A DNA stretch of 64,000 bases from Buxus sempervirens (taxonomy: Eukaryota; Streptophyta; Magnoliopsida; Buxales; Buxaceae), in contig OX387184.1 in assembly GCA_947561395.2 (NCBI GenBank), positions 15,604,205 to 15,668,204 of the forward strand. Reading direction: 5' to 3'. The notes under the pieces were generated by a model. It saw only the letters and a list, made by a program, of their open reading frames with translations, ran no database searches and had not been told where the DNA came from. The translations under genes and the position numbers were made by a program. Shown here piece by piece: positions 47,308 through 57,482 of this stretch; the stretch's first letter is position 1, and each line of letters begins with the position of its first letter.

Positions 47308-48199
47308 TGCGAACTATTCAAATGCTCCCATATACCATGTGAAATCTTCAACTATGGAAGGATAATGAAGCAATAAACCCTAGAAACTATTTAATATGAA
47401 CCCTAAAGAAAACAAAGAGAGTACTCTGCGATCAATCTTGATCTTCGTTTCATAAACTGCATGCTTTAACTGAATTGGGCCACCGTTTCTCACTCTATGG
47501 GATGCACACCATTGAATGAATTGAATCATCCATTCCAAATTGCATGCACAGATACTCACATGCCCACACACACATACAACACAAGATCATGCATGGCTCT
47601 TACGCCTTATGGCCGGGTACGTGGAATAGTTGAGAGCTTCTGTCGGTAAAACTCTTCTAATTCACCTTCGGCATACACCAAGTTAAATACAAAGCCTCTT
47701 AAAGGAGCAGTTGAAATTTTGATTGGCTATCCCTAGTTTTGTCTACGGATAAGATAAGGTCGTCAAGATAAACAGCATATTCACGTGAGTTTCTTCCTTC
47801 TTGCCTCTTTCATGTCGAGAACAGGAAATAAAACTCTCGATTTAGATGTCCCCTCAATAACGAACGACAACGCCATCATAAAACTCTCGACTTAGATGAC
47901 CTAAATTCAAGCGATTAACATGAGAATGTGGTAGTTTTAAGTATAGTTATTATTGCATATAAACGTTAAAGGTTTAATGAAGTCTACTGTTGGTCTGGGC
48001 ATCATATATGTTTTGGTGGACCATGTAAGAACATATCTTGGATTCGGATCATCTAATGTCGAGCCCGTAAAAGTGGTCAATTGTATAACGACTTACCACA
48101 TCAACAAACATCAATCCCTCTTCTTTCTCTCTCTTTCAAATCTGGAAACTTTTTCTTTCAATTTTTTTTATTGCTCCTACTCACAAATGTGGTAAGCTT

Positions 48200-49635
48200 T
48201 TTACTGTAAGTTACTATCAAGCACCTTTTATAGGCTCGATAGTTGACTAATATGATATGAATCCGCAACCACTACTACGAACAGGGTTTTCAGGCTGAAA
48301 TTTTGTACAAAAAATGCCATCCAAGTAATCTTAATATTACAATTTTGTCACCCCATGTCACCATAATAACCATGGATGAAATCATATGCAATTTGCGCCT
48401 AAATTCGCCCTCGATCATATATTAGTGTTCTTCTAAGTGGGCCTCATAAAAAAAAAAACATTAACATTGAGATGCTCCACGTGAAAGCATCCCACTTAAA
48501 AAACAGAAGCTACAGTTATTTGTTTCTAATTTGCTACGCATGCATTCTCCCAGCTAGTATCTTATAAAGTGCCGACTATCATCGTCTCGTCTAGATGGTA
48601 AGTTATGCATACATATATGTAAACACTTGAAGAAATCTTAATTAACGAGATCAGTTGAACAAAAAAATAGACGATAATTATCGGTCGAAGACAATTGACA
48701 ATTTGTCAATAATTATACAAAGAATTTAGCACCAATTAATCCATGAAAGTTTATGCGTTCATTAACTATAACTTGGTTTGTAACTTATCTTGATCTTTCC
48801 TTAGAGCATCTTCTTTCTCAATTTTCGTCTGGTTTTTAATCTGCATTAAGGAGACATATATTTAGATGGAACCATTTTCTTCTACGGCCATTCGTCTTGC
48901 GAACGGTCTTGCAAACGACCGGTGGGCGACATGCGTCCCACCTCCCTCTCTCCTCTTTCAGCATTGTTTTTAACCGAATTTGTATTTTTGAGCCGCGTTC
49001 GAGCCATTTAGATGTGGGCTGTGTATACCTTTTTGAAAACAAGATGGGCCCACGGGGCTTGCTTTGGGAAAACCTTAATGCTCACCCTCCAACTCAGTAC
49101 GGCATGGATCCCTCCTTTGTCTCCTCGGTCCTCACCTTCGTCGGCTCTTTAACTCCCAAAACTTGGTCATGAACAACAGAACCGGCCTGCACTGCAACGA
49201 AAGCCATTGATCTGATGAGACAGGATTTTGAGATTTTCACATTGTATGTTTGATGAGAAGGGCCCACCTGTCTGAAATATTTGAATTATCTCTTTGGGGT
49301 GCACCCGTAAGGGGTGCTGGCAAGCCTGCATACATATTATCACCCCACTGCGCACCAAGTCCGTAATGAGAATGGTCCAATACCCATTCTCCAAATATCT
49401 GTGATATATTGAAGGCTATAAACATACGTGGCTTCTTATACACCAAGAAGAATCATTTGCTTCAATAACAGAAGAGATATCGTCGCCATAGATATTTGAT
49501 GTGGCACTTTTAATAATTTGTGGACAGTTCCCTTCATCATAGAGGTTGTTAGTTGAATCGGATGCCATGGCGTATGCTAATCACGTAAAATTACTACAAG
49601 ATGACGACGTTGCATCACATGTCTCATCGTTTAGC
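48200..49635. other. Upstream region of RGF gene B
   Basis: No gene is supported. The stretch matches copy A with A's insertions removed. Small ORFs at 48836-49042, 48897-49172 and 49167-49446 lack family features and their counterparts in A are not conserved as frames. Confidence 0.5.
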
Positions 49636-49643
49636 TATAAATA
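49636..49643 (+). promoter_or_regulatory. TATA box of RGF gene B
   Basis: TATAAATA, 44 bp upstream of the ATG at 49687. Copy A has the weaker TATAATTA in the same context, with a small deletion next to it. Confidence 0.6.
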
Positions 49644-49686
49644 TGTAAGACAGTAAGACGAGCGAAATTAAAGCATAGAGCACTAA

Positions 49687-50049
49687 ATGGATCATCAGAA
49701 GCAAGGTTCCCTAGCCGACACTCTGTCTGTGGTTCCGTTCAAGAAAGCTCTTGTGGCGATTCTCTTGTTGATCTGCCTCTTCTCTCTTGCAGTTGGAGGT
49801 AAGTTACTATATGCATTATAGAATTCAAGCTTTATTACCTCCCAGAGTTCTCAAACTGCAAATTCTTGTTTTGTGGTAGGGGAAGGCAATGGAATGGAAA
49901 GCCTGCAGGTAGCCCAAATGCATAATTCACGAGTTGAGAGTACTCATGGTGAACAAGTTACATGGAAAGAACCAGATGACTCAGATGGAAGAGAATTGGT
50001 GGCTTTGGATTACGCCCCAGCTCGAAAGAGCCCTCCGATTCACAACTAA
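49687..50049 (+). CDS. RGF: RGF/GOLVEN (CLEL) peptide hormone precursor, copy B
   Basis: Two exons, 49687-49798 and 49880-50049, with an 81-bp GT-AG intron in phase 1, encode 93 residues. The layout is as in copy A: cytosolic start MDHQKQGSLADTLSVVPFKK, hydrophobic signal segment, variable middle (MHNSRVESTHGEQ) and the terminal hormone motif DYAPARKSPPIHN (81-93), which differs from copy A only by Ser for Asn. One codon is missing in the signal region (ICLFSLAVG against ICFLISLAVG). Secretion, Tyr sulfation and Pro hydroxylation are expected from the family, with RGFR/RGI receptors as likely sensors. The frame is intact and most coding differences are single substitutions. It sits in the second copy of the segmental duplication, about 20 kb from its twin, in the same orientation. 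Confidence 0.9.
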
Positions 50050-50509
50050 GGAATGTTGATATTTCAAGTAAAGGCTTTCATCCCTATCGTTTGAACTTCA
50101 ATCAAGAAACTATTAAAAACATGCGCTGTAATTGAGTGTCTCGGCCTTGGCGCCTTGAATGATGGTTTAATGGGGAATTACTGGTAGAATAGCTTTGATG
50201 CACATGCAGTTAGTTAAGGGTCTCATGAACAAGAGGTTAAGGACCTACTAGTCATACAACACCAGTCTGCTATCAGCAGCAACTCACAGTGCCATATATA
50301 ATTATCAGAAAATAGTTCATTTCTTAATCTTTCAGCAGCAATGTGCATGTAGGAATGTAAGAAATTAGATTGATGTCGAACCCAGAAGCCTCGCCACCCC
50401 ATACACAATCCCGAATTTTCCACTAGGCTGTTCAACACAGTAGAACCAAGAAATAGATATTACCTTTGGGATTTTACCAATAGAGAGTGCAGTTTGAACT
50501 TTGGTGTTA

Positions 50510-50959
50510 TCTATACTATTATATACAAAGGCAGCACAAACTTGGGAAGCATGCCAAAAACCATATCCTTACAAATCATTGTTAAAGTTCAATAATATAG
50601 GGCTATAGCTGTCTTTTTCTCTCCAACCCCAAATGGTTGGCCTGGTGGTCAATGCTTGGAGCCTAGAGGTATGCTCCATTCAAGGTCTCCGGTTCGAACT
50701 CTCTTAGGCTTAACTTGTTGGGGCCACCCCAGAGCCATTGGCTTGTAATTACCCGGTTTGTGTGGGACGGGAGGATTGCACAAGCCTCGGGGATTAGTCG
50801 GTCACGCGAGTTGGTTGGACACCCTGAGTTACAAAAAAAAAAAAGAAAAAGAAAAATCCGAATGGTTATAAAATGGTTCCTACTTCTTCAGTCAGTTGTC
50901 TAACTCTTTTCTCTTTTATCTTCATAGTGTAGTACTGCAGGTGCACCTCGGCCCGCTAG
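50510..50959 (+). mobile_element. Helitron specific to copy B
   Basis: It begins TCTATACTATTATATACAAA with AAGGCAGCAC just inside and ends GGTGCACCTCGGCCCGCTAG, flanked by A and T. Copy A has the uninterrupted site near 30697, so insertion between A and T is directly visible. A short palindrome GGTGCACC lies about 10 bp before the CTAG end, where Helitrons have a hairpin. It is non-autonomous (450 bp) and contains a SINE. Confidence 0.82.
50633..50855 (+). mobile_element. tRNA-derived SINE inside the Helitron
   Basis: The 5' part carries a polymerase III A-box-like TGGCCTGGTGG and, about 50 bp on, a B box GGTTCGAAC, as in tRNA-derived SINEs. The body ends with GAGTTAC and an A-rich tail (50833-50855). 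It resembles plant SINEs in general; I cannot assign a named family, and no certain target duplication was found. Confidence 0.7.
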
Positions 50960-51274
50960 TTAAATGTTAAGAGAAGCGCATATTATGGGCAACAAATGCC
51001 TGAGAGTACCGCTTAATATTTCATTAGCTTTGTGGAAGTACATGTGTCTGCAAAATATTCGGCCCACATGACGTCACATGGACTTATCTTATTCGTCAAG
51101 TTACGACGGGTGTAAACATTATATGTTTATCACTGGTTGAACTTGGAAGCCTAGTTAGCATTACTTACACATGCTTAGCATGCAAGCTGGTTAGACTAAT
51201 TTGGATTGCAGGATTGTTGGTTGACTCAAAAACCACCTAATTGATATCAATTAACCATCCTTTGGTACAACTTG

Positions 51275-51713
51275 CGTTAGGAATTAAATATATAAAAGTT
51301 CACCCTACTATTAGCTGAAGATTTTAGTAGGATTAATGTTCTATTTGGTATCACAATTAAGCTAATGCTTTTTTTTTTGATAAAATTTCACCCCAAAATA
51401 ATTTAGTAGGATTGGTGTTCTATATGATGTTCTATTGGTGTTTGGTGTTCTATCTAGAAGTTCACCCGAACTCTTTTTCAGATAATTTTAGTAAGATTAG
51501 TGTTCTATAGGGTATCAAAGCCTTTGGCTAATGCCAAGGTCCTGGGTTCAAACCTCCATTCCACCCATTAAAAAAATATTTCATGTTTAAGGCCTCCATA
51601 AAAATGAATTTGAGTCCAGCCTACACGTGAGAGGAGTGTTAGGAATATAATTAAATATATAAAAGTTCACCGCTACTATTAACTTAAGCTTTTAGTAGGA
51701 TCGGTATTCTATA
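51275..51713 (+). mobile_element. TRIM-like element specific to copy B
   Basis: Direct terminal repeats of 70-77 bp (51275-51344 and 51637-51713) share TTAGGAAT, TTAAATATATAAAAGTTCACC and TTTTAGTAGGAT. TTGGTATCA directly after the left repeat, and GGGTATCAAAGCC at about 51508 after a third, partial repeat, resemble the Met-tRNA primer-binding site. The 5-bp flanks ACTTG / ACTTA match the uninterrupted ACTTGTAGTGATC in copy A near 33437. There is no coding capacity. Confidence 0.75.
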
Positions 51714-52126
51714 ACTTATAGTGATTAAAGGGGTAAAACAAACCTTGATATTCTAAAAGGAAAAATATGATGTTCTGCTCTTTTCTCTTCAGCTTAAAGA
51801 TGGATTTTAATTATATATAGGTTCGTTTTAAATACCTTTCAACATTTAAAACAAGCGACGACTCATCTTCAATTATTGGAGTCAATATCTTCTGCTATGA
51901 GGATAATGCTAACGGAAAACAAGAGAAATCTCCATTTCCAACTCTGTCAATGTTTCCCGCTCAATGTGACTGAATGACTCTCGCCGGGAAAATCTCTCTG
52001 ATATGGGAAACTATCAGCCCTTCTTGTTCAGTATTACTTTCTTGTTGATCTATTGAGGTTTTCCGAAGATCATTTTTTAGAGAAGAAGGAAGCACAGACA
52101 AAGACTTGCTCAGCAGAAACGATTTT

Positions 52127-55100
52127 TGTAAGGTCCTAGTCAAAGGTTAGTTATTAATGAGTTGAAACTTTGACTAAGACTTCATATTATTTTTTTTATT
52201 ACATTTTGATTGGATGTGATATGGTATTTGTGTGCATGAGCACCCACCATATCACATCTTATATTTCTTTTGATCTAATAAAATCGAAGGCTGAGATTAA
52301 CTCCTTCTTATTGAAGAAATATTAGGGTGAAACAGCCCTAATTCTCATTTTGGTTGGCTACAAAACGTGAGTTGTTGCTAGAGATCTTGGAGAAGAAGAA
52401 ATCGAGGGAAATTTAGTTTAGGTGTTGAGGTAAGTTGGATTAATCCATTCTATATGTTTCTATGCATTGATTTCTTCCTATTATGTATAAAGTATTTTTA
52501 TACGGTGTGCTGGTGTGTTGATTGGAATGTTGATGGCGTTTTCCTAAAATTATATGAAACGCATGAAAGAAGAGATCATGTTTGAGTTTTTGGTGTTGAG
52601 GTGGTTGTTGAAATTAGATATATTTGTAGTTAATTATAAATCAATTCAGGTTGCTGTTAACTTTGAAAGCTTTTTCTATCAACATGAGGATATATAATTC
52701 GTTGGATATTTTATTTAAAATTTATTATGGAATGTCAGGGACGAATTCATTTTAGATCTAATGGGCTATTAAATTAATTTTTTTTGTCAAGATAGTGGAA
52801 CCATAGAATGATTGGTTCGTACTTTTATATATTGAATGTTTTGTGTTTATAAAAGAAATTATATTGTTGTGAATATTTATAAATTGGTGTACCTGCATAA
52901 TTACAATTTAAATTTAGGTATGTTGGGTTGTTGAATTGAAATTGTAAATTTTAAATGTATTTTCTTTTTATGAATGTGACGATTGGGAGTTTTGTTGCTT
53001 CACTGTTAAGCACATGTGTTAGAACTCTTGTGACTGTTTAGATTAATTCTCTTTTATTAATCTAAAGTGTAATTGTAAGGATGATGTTGTGTAACCGTAA
53101 GGATGATGTTGTCTTGGTTTTTGTGTGTGAAAAAATAATTATTGATTGTAGAGCTTTTTAATTGGTTTTATATTATCTTGTACTGAATCTGAAATTGTTA
53201 TTAGCAAGAATTAATTGTTATGCCTATGAATCATGAGGTGTCCTCATTCTTAAATAAATGGAAAAGCTGAATTTGTTAGTGATTTAATATTTGCTTGCAA
53301 GTTGTCGAAGTGGGGTTTCATCTTTCAAGCATACATGTATCAAGGTTGTGATGTTTTTGGTGGTAGAACTTGTGTGATAATCGACTAATATAGTGATGTA
53401 AAAAGAAAAAGTAAATTTGGTTTCATTTTAGATTTATGTCTTCTAGTGGAGGTGTTGATGGAAGTTGCATAATACCTTGTGGAACTTTCATCACATGAAT
53501 CCTATGAATTGTATCATGTTTAGGTTTTTATGGCTTAATAAATCAATTGTGGTGTATATTGATGTGGCCATGTCATAATCTATATTATTTTACGAATGTT
53601 ATATGCATGTGCAAGATTCAAATTTTCTTTATATAAATAAGACTTGCGGATATGCAGATCCGTACTAAACAAATCAGGAATTTTGTTGTAAGTCTTGCAT
53701 GGTGTTTATGGGGTTATATTGAATAAAATTCCATGTTTTCTTATTGATGCATTAGACATTGAATGATGACCTTTAGAAGGGTTTATTATGTTAAAGAATG
53801 GTACTTTGGTTATACCAATGTATATTTATCTCTTTAAAAGAGAATGGACTATTTCTTAAAGCACAAATGTGTACATGAAAAGTGAATGGAATGTTCATTT
53901 TATAACATAACGTTGAACTACTAAACCACAAAGATGGTCTTAATAATAATTGACCTCTAATGGACTGGCATGCTTTAACATGGGTATACCTAACATGATA
54001 TTAATCTGCTGGATGATTACAGACCCATTGGAGGTGGTTAATATTTTACCTAATCCATGGTGTTTTGGAAAAGGGTGAGTTGAGTACTCTACCCTAGACA
54101 ATTAATGTGATCGGTTCCTTACATGGTGTTCACAACTGCTCCGAAGGTTGGAATTCCTGGGGTTTGAGTCCCTTAAATTAAAAGAGTCGGGGATCAAGGA
54201 ACCCTGTGGGTTGTAATACCTTAAACCCCATACGAGTACTCATGGGAATGCAGGAAAGTCTGATCCCTACTGATCGCTAAAGTGGGATCCAAGGGCATTT
54301 GATATCCTAGCCATAGGTTGGATTGCTCTAGCGGCGTGCTTGACTATAAGACCGTCTAGATTTGATAGGGGAATTAGGTCATGTTAATTGATAATAATTG
54401 ATATTAATTTAAAAAGGAATGATTGATGGAAATAAATTACAAAACTCTTTTATATTCTAGTTTACTTGTATGCTATTGCATTTGCTTGCTTGCATGTTCA
54501 TACTCTTGCTTGATTATTTTTTTAATGTTTCAAATTATTGTTACATCTCTTGTATCTGGTTACATTATTGTTAAATTGTTATTTCTGTTTAAATTATTCC
54601 TTTAGTCTTTTCTATTAGAAAAGCATGTTTACATATTAGTAAAAATAAATTAGTATGCTATCGATTATGAACAAAACCATAGGAAAAACATAACATGGTT
54701 ATTTCTATGAATATATATTAGTATTGTGTGTAACTATATTAAGATAAAGAGATGTAGTGCATTTAATCATATAGGGTAAATTAGCCCTACTTACTAGGTT
54801 TGTGAAAACTCACCCCTTTTCATTTTGCAGGAAATAACCAGAATCGGGGAAATGGAAGAAAGTGAGACATGGAAATATTTATGATAGTGTTTTATGAACA
54901 TTGAGAACTATTTATAATTTAATATTAGTTGCTTTAATATGGTTGTGTAAACCGTGACATTGATATTAGATTATGTTATTTCATTTTTTAGAATTTGGTT
55001 TATGTAAACATTAAAAATTTTAATTTCCGCTGTACTCTGGATTTGGACTTTTATATATAAAGGTAGTCTTTATGTTGGAATGTGCGAATTTTGATTTCGC

Positions 55101-55172
55101 TTACGAGCAAAGTCACCTTCGGTCCTACGCGTGTATAGTCATACACAATGTACGGATTTTCGGGGCGTGACA
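52127..55172 (+). mobile_element. LTR-like element, 3.0 kb, no coding region
   Basis: It starts TGTAAGGTCC and ends GGGGCGTGACA, with flanks ATTTT and ATTTC as a near-perfect 5-bp duplication. Its ends match, in reverse, the element at 57483-59917 (TGTAACGCCCC...GGGGTCTTACA). The GAGGTAAGTTGG donor-like site near 52428 and a CATTTTGCAGGAAATAACC acceptor-like site near 54823 recall the untranslated leader of gypsy LTRs. I see no gag or pol, so it is best read as a large solo LTR. Its 54423-54605 ORF is not convincing. Confidence 0.6.
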
Positions 55173-55610
55173 ATTTCAGACCAACGTTAATAAATAGTTC
55201 AACATTGAAATCTTGCTGGACTGTAAGTGGTTTCTAGTCCACCTATTGTGAACAGGAAACCACTTATAGTCAAGGTCATAAAGTACTGTTCTTCGTTGCA
55301 ATCTTTGCAGCTCTAATAAAAATGGAGAGACGAAGAGTTGAGTCTCCTCTATCGAGTGATGATGGGTCTTACAATTGATGGGTCTTGCTGGACGGGTCTC
55401 ACTGGAATCCGTTGGGGAAGATAGAGCCCCAAAATTTTCTCCATTCATAGTTTGCTCGCTCGCTAAGCACGCTGCAAATTTTTTTGCCACATATTATTTT
55501 CGTAGCAGAAGATATCAACTCTATGAACTTTGACCGTTTGTGCTTGAACTATGTGCCATTTCTTTATCAATATCATTTTTTCTTTGTTCAAAATTCCACA
55601 ATTTGGCGTC

Positions 55611-57388
55611 CTTAATAATCCATTTATGAAGTTGGGCCCCAAAATAAACCCCAAAGCAACCCTATCCCCCAATTTTTGCAAGTCATTAGAAAATAAGGGG
55701 TTGAAATCATTTGTCACGTTGCATTGTAGCAGCTACTACTGCTACAATAATTTAATGCCGCGTGTCTCAACCCACCACGTCACGAGAGAGGGGTTAAATG
55801 CCTCCGTTTTAAGCGTTTTAGGCTTCCATTAATAGCGAACGAGCGGGAAAGGAAATTCAAAGCTCTTGTCGAGAGAGAGGCAAGACGAAATCTGTAATTT
55901 GGGTTGAAATCTTTTCCTCAGTGCAGCAACTCTGACGCATTGGAACTGTTCGTCATACTCGTTCCAGAGCTCGATCACGCCTCCCTCTGACTGGATGCTC
56001 TGAGAAGGTTGGCTGGCCCTGATTTGACGAAGACGGCATTGCTTGGCTTCACGCAATCTTGTCTTGGACTCTTGTTGTTGTTGTTGATTTCCAGCCGCAG
56101 CAATATAAACCATCCAACAGAGAAATATGGCTACACAAGTGTCAAGGAATCCATCGTCTTCGTTGGTCAGACTTTCGTGAAGAGAACACCACTAGGACAA
56201 TGCCAATCAAGGTTTGTCTTGTCGATCATCTTGATTATATTTCTTATTCGGTTTGGTTTATTGTTTGAATTGAAATCTCCATCGAGGGTGGGTAATATTT
56301 TGGGGGAAAAATTTTTCATCATTTTGGCTAGGAACGGGTTGGTCATTTTGATTCTCTTCGTGCTGTAATTGAGGGATTTAATTTCATATTTTAGGATTCC
56401 TTTAATTTGGCAAGATTTTTTTAGGATTTCTTTAATTTGGCAAAATACGTCTTAGAGTGGTATGTTTAAACTATTCATGAAATAAAATTTGATTTATTAT
56501 TTTCCTCAAATATGAGTTTGATCATGAAACACTCTCAACTTTCATGCAGATGTGGTGATTTTATTTATTTGTTTATTTTTTAAAGTTCAGAGTTCTTCTT
56601 GAGCATGCTATACAGGTTTAACGTGCCATTTTATTTGCATTCTGTTTAGAGTACAAGGTGCATTCGTATAACAGAATTGCTCTGTGTGCATTGGGCTTTA
56701 TGGATGACCACTATCTTGTGTGAAATGCGTTCTCGCTTCTAAAACGTGGTAAGCGTGAACTTTCGTTTTTGTTTTGTTTTGTTTTTTTTTCTTTTTGATC
56801 CCTATGGGTATTTGATATCCTCTGCTGAGGAAAGACAAGGACGGCTCTTTTAGAAAACTAGTGATGCCTCTCCACATCCTAAATACCAAAGACGGTCCTT
56901 TTGATTGGGCAGCATATTCTTTGGTGAACTAGGTGATTGCATTTTTTTTTCCTTATGGGTTTAAATTTCTTCTCATGTCTGACGATATGAATATTTTATA
57001 ATTATTTGGATTGGGGTTTCTCAGTTTTGTTTCCAGCAAGTGATTGCCGGGAGTGGGAGCTAAATTGAATTGAAACTTTTACATTTATAAAATTATTTGG
57101 ATTGGGGTTAATGAGTTTTTTTTTTGGTCCTCAAATTTTTTTTTTGTTTAGGTGTCCTAATTTTGCTTCCTTTTGTCTAACTTGCGTATTTGGAATAGGA
57201 TTTGTTGAGATTATATTTTTTTTCAAACTCAAATAGGTTCCTCCATTTTCTTTTAAAAAATTTTGAGGATTCAATAGTTTTATTATATCTATTGAAACAT
57301 AATTAGTTGGAACTTATGAGTTCAAAAAGAAAAATTGGGTAATATTTAAATCATGGGTTTATGTTCACATCTCTACTTCATGCACATT
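55611..57388. other. Intergenic with a legumin fragment
   Basis: Besides the legumin fragment (55916-56113) I see no gene. Near 55695 a GTTGAAATCATTTGTCACG motif recalls the MITE family at 886-1072. The 56009-56368 (+) ORF is antisense to the legumin fragment in its first part and otherwise featureless. Confidence 0.5.
55916..56113 (-). pseudogene. Legumin (11S globulin) N-terminal gene fragment
   Basis: Sixty-six residues on the minus strand contain a Gln-rich start (GNQQQQQ), then CRLRQIRASQPSQSIQSEGG, VIELWNEYDEQFQC and VAALR. This is the start of the acidic chain of 11S seed storage globulins: the first conserved Cys, the QPS..IQSEGG motif, ELW.E..EQFQC. The signal peptide is missing in front and similarity ends abruptly after ALR, well before the first cupin is complete. 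It is therefore a fragment and not a working storage-protein gene. No splice sites account for the breaks. Confidence 0.7.
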
Positions 57389-57482
57389 TCTTGTTTTAAA
57401 ATTGTAGAAATAATGATTCAAGTCTCTCTCCTATGCACCCAATACCTTCTAGGCCCAGAAGCATGATGTGCAAGGTGGTCCG

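Larger units (their letters stand above)
47692..55610 (+). repeat. Segmental duplication copy B
   Basis: Direct, collinear counterpart of 25231-33740. Insertions specific to B are a Helitron with a nested SINE (50510-50959), a TRIM-like element (51275-51713) and a 3-kb LTR-like element (52127-55172) that lies within another B-specific segment bounded by inverted ATATCTTCTGCTA motifs (about 51890 and 55515). B lacks the A-specific LTR-like element, Helitron, tandem repeat and LINE. Confidence 0.85.
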
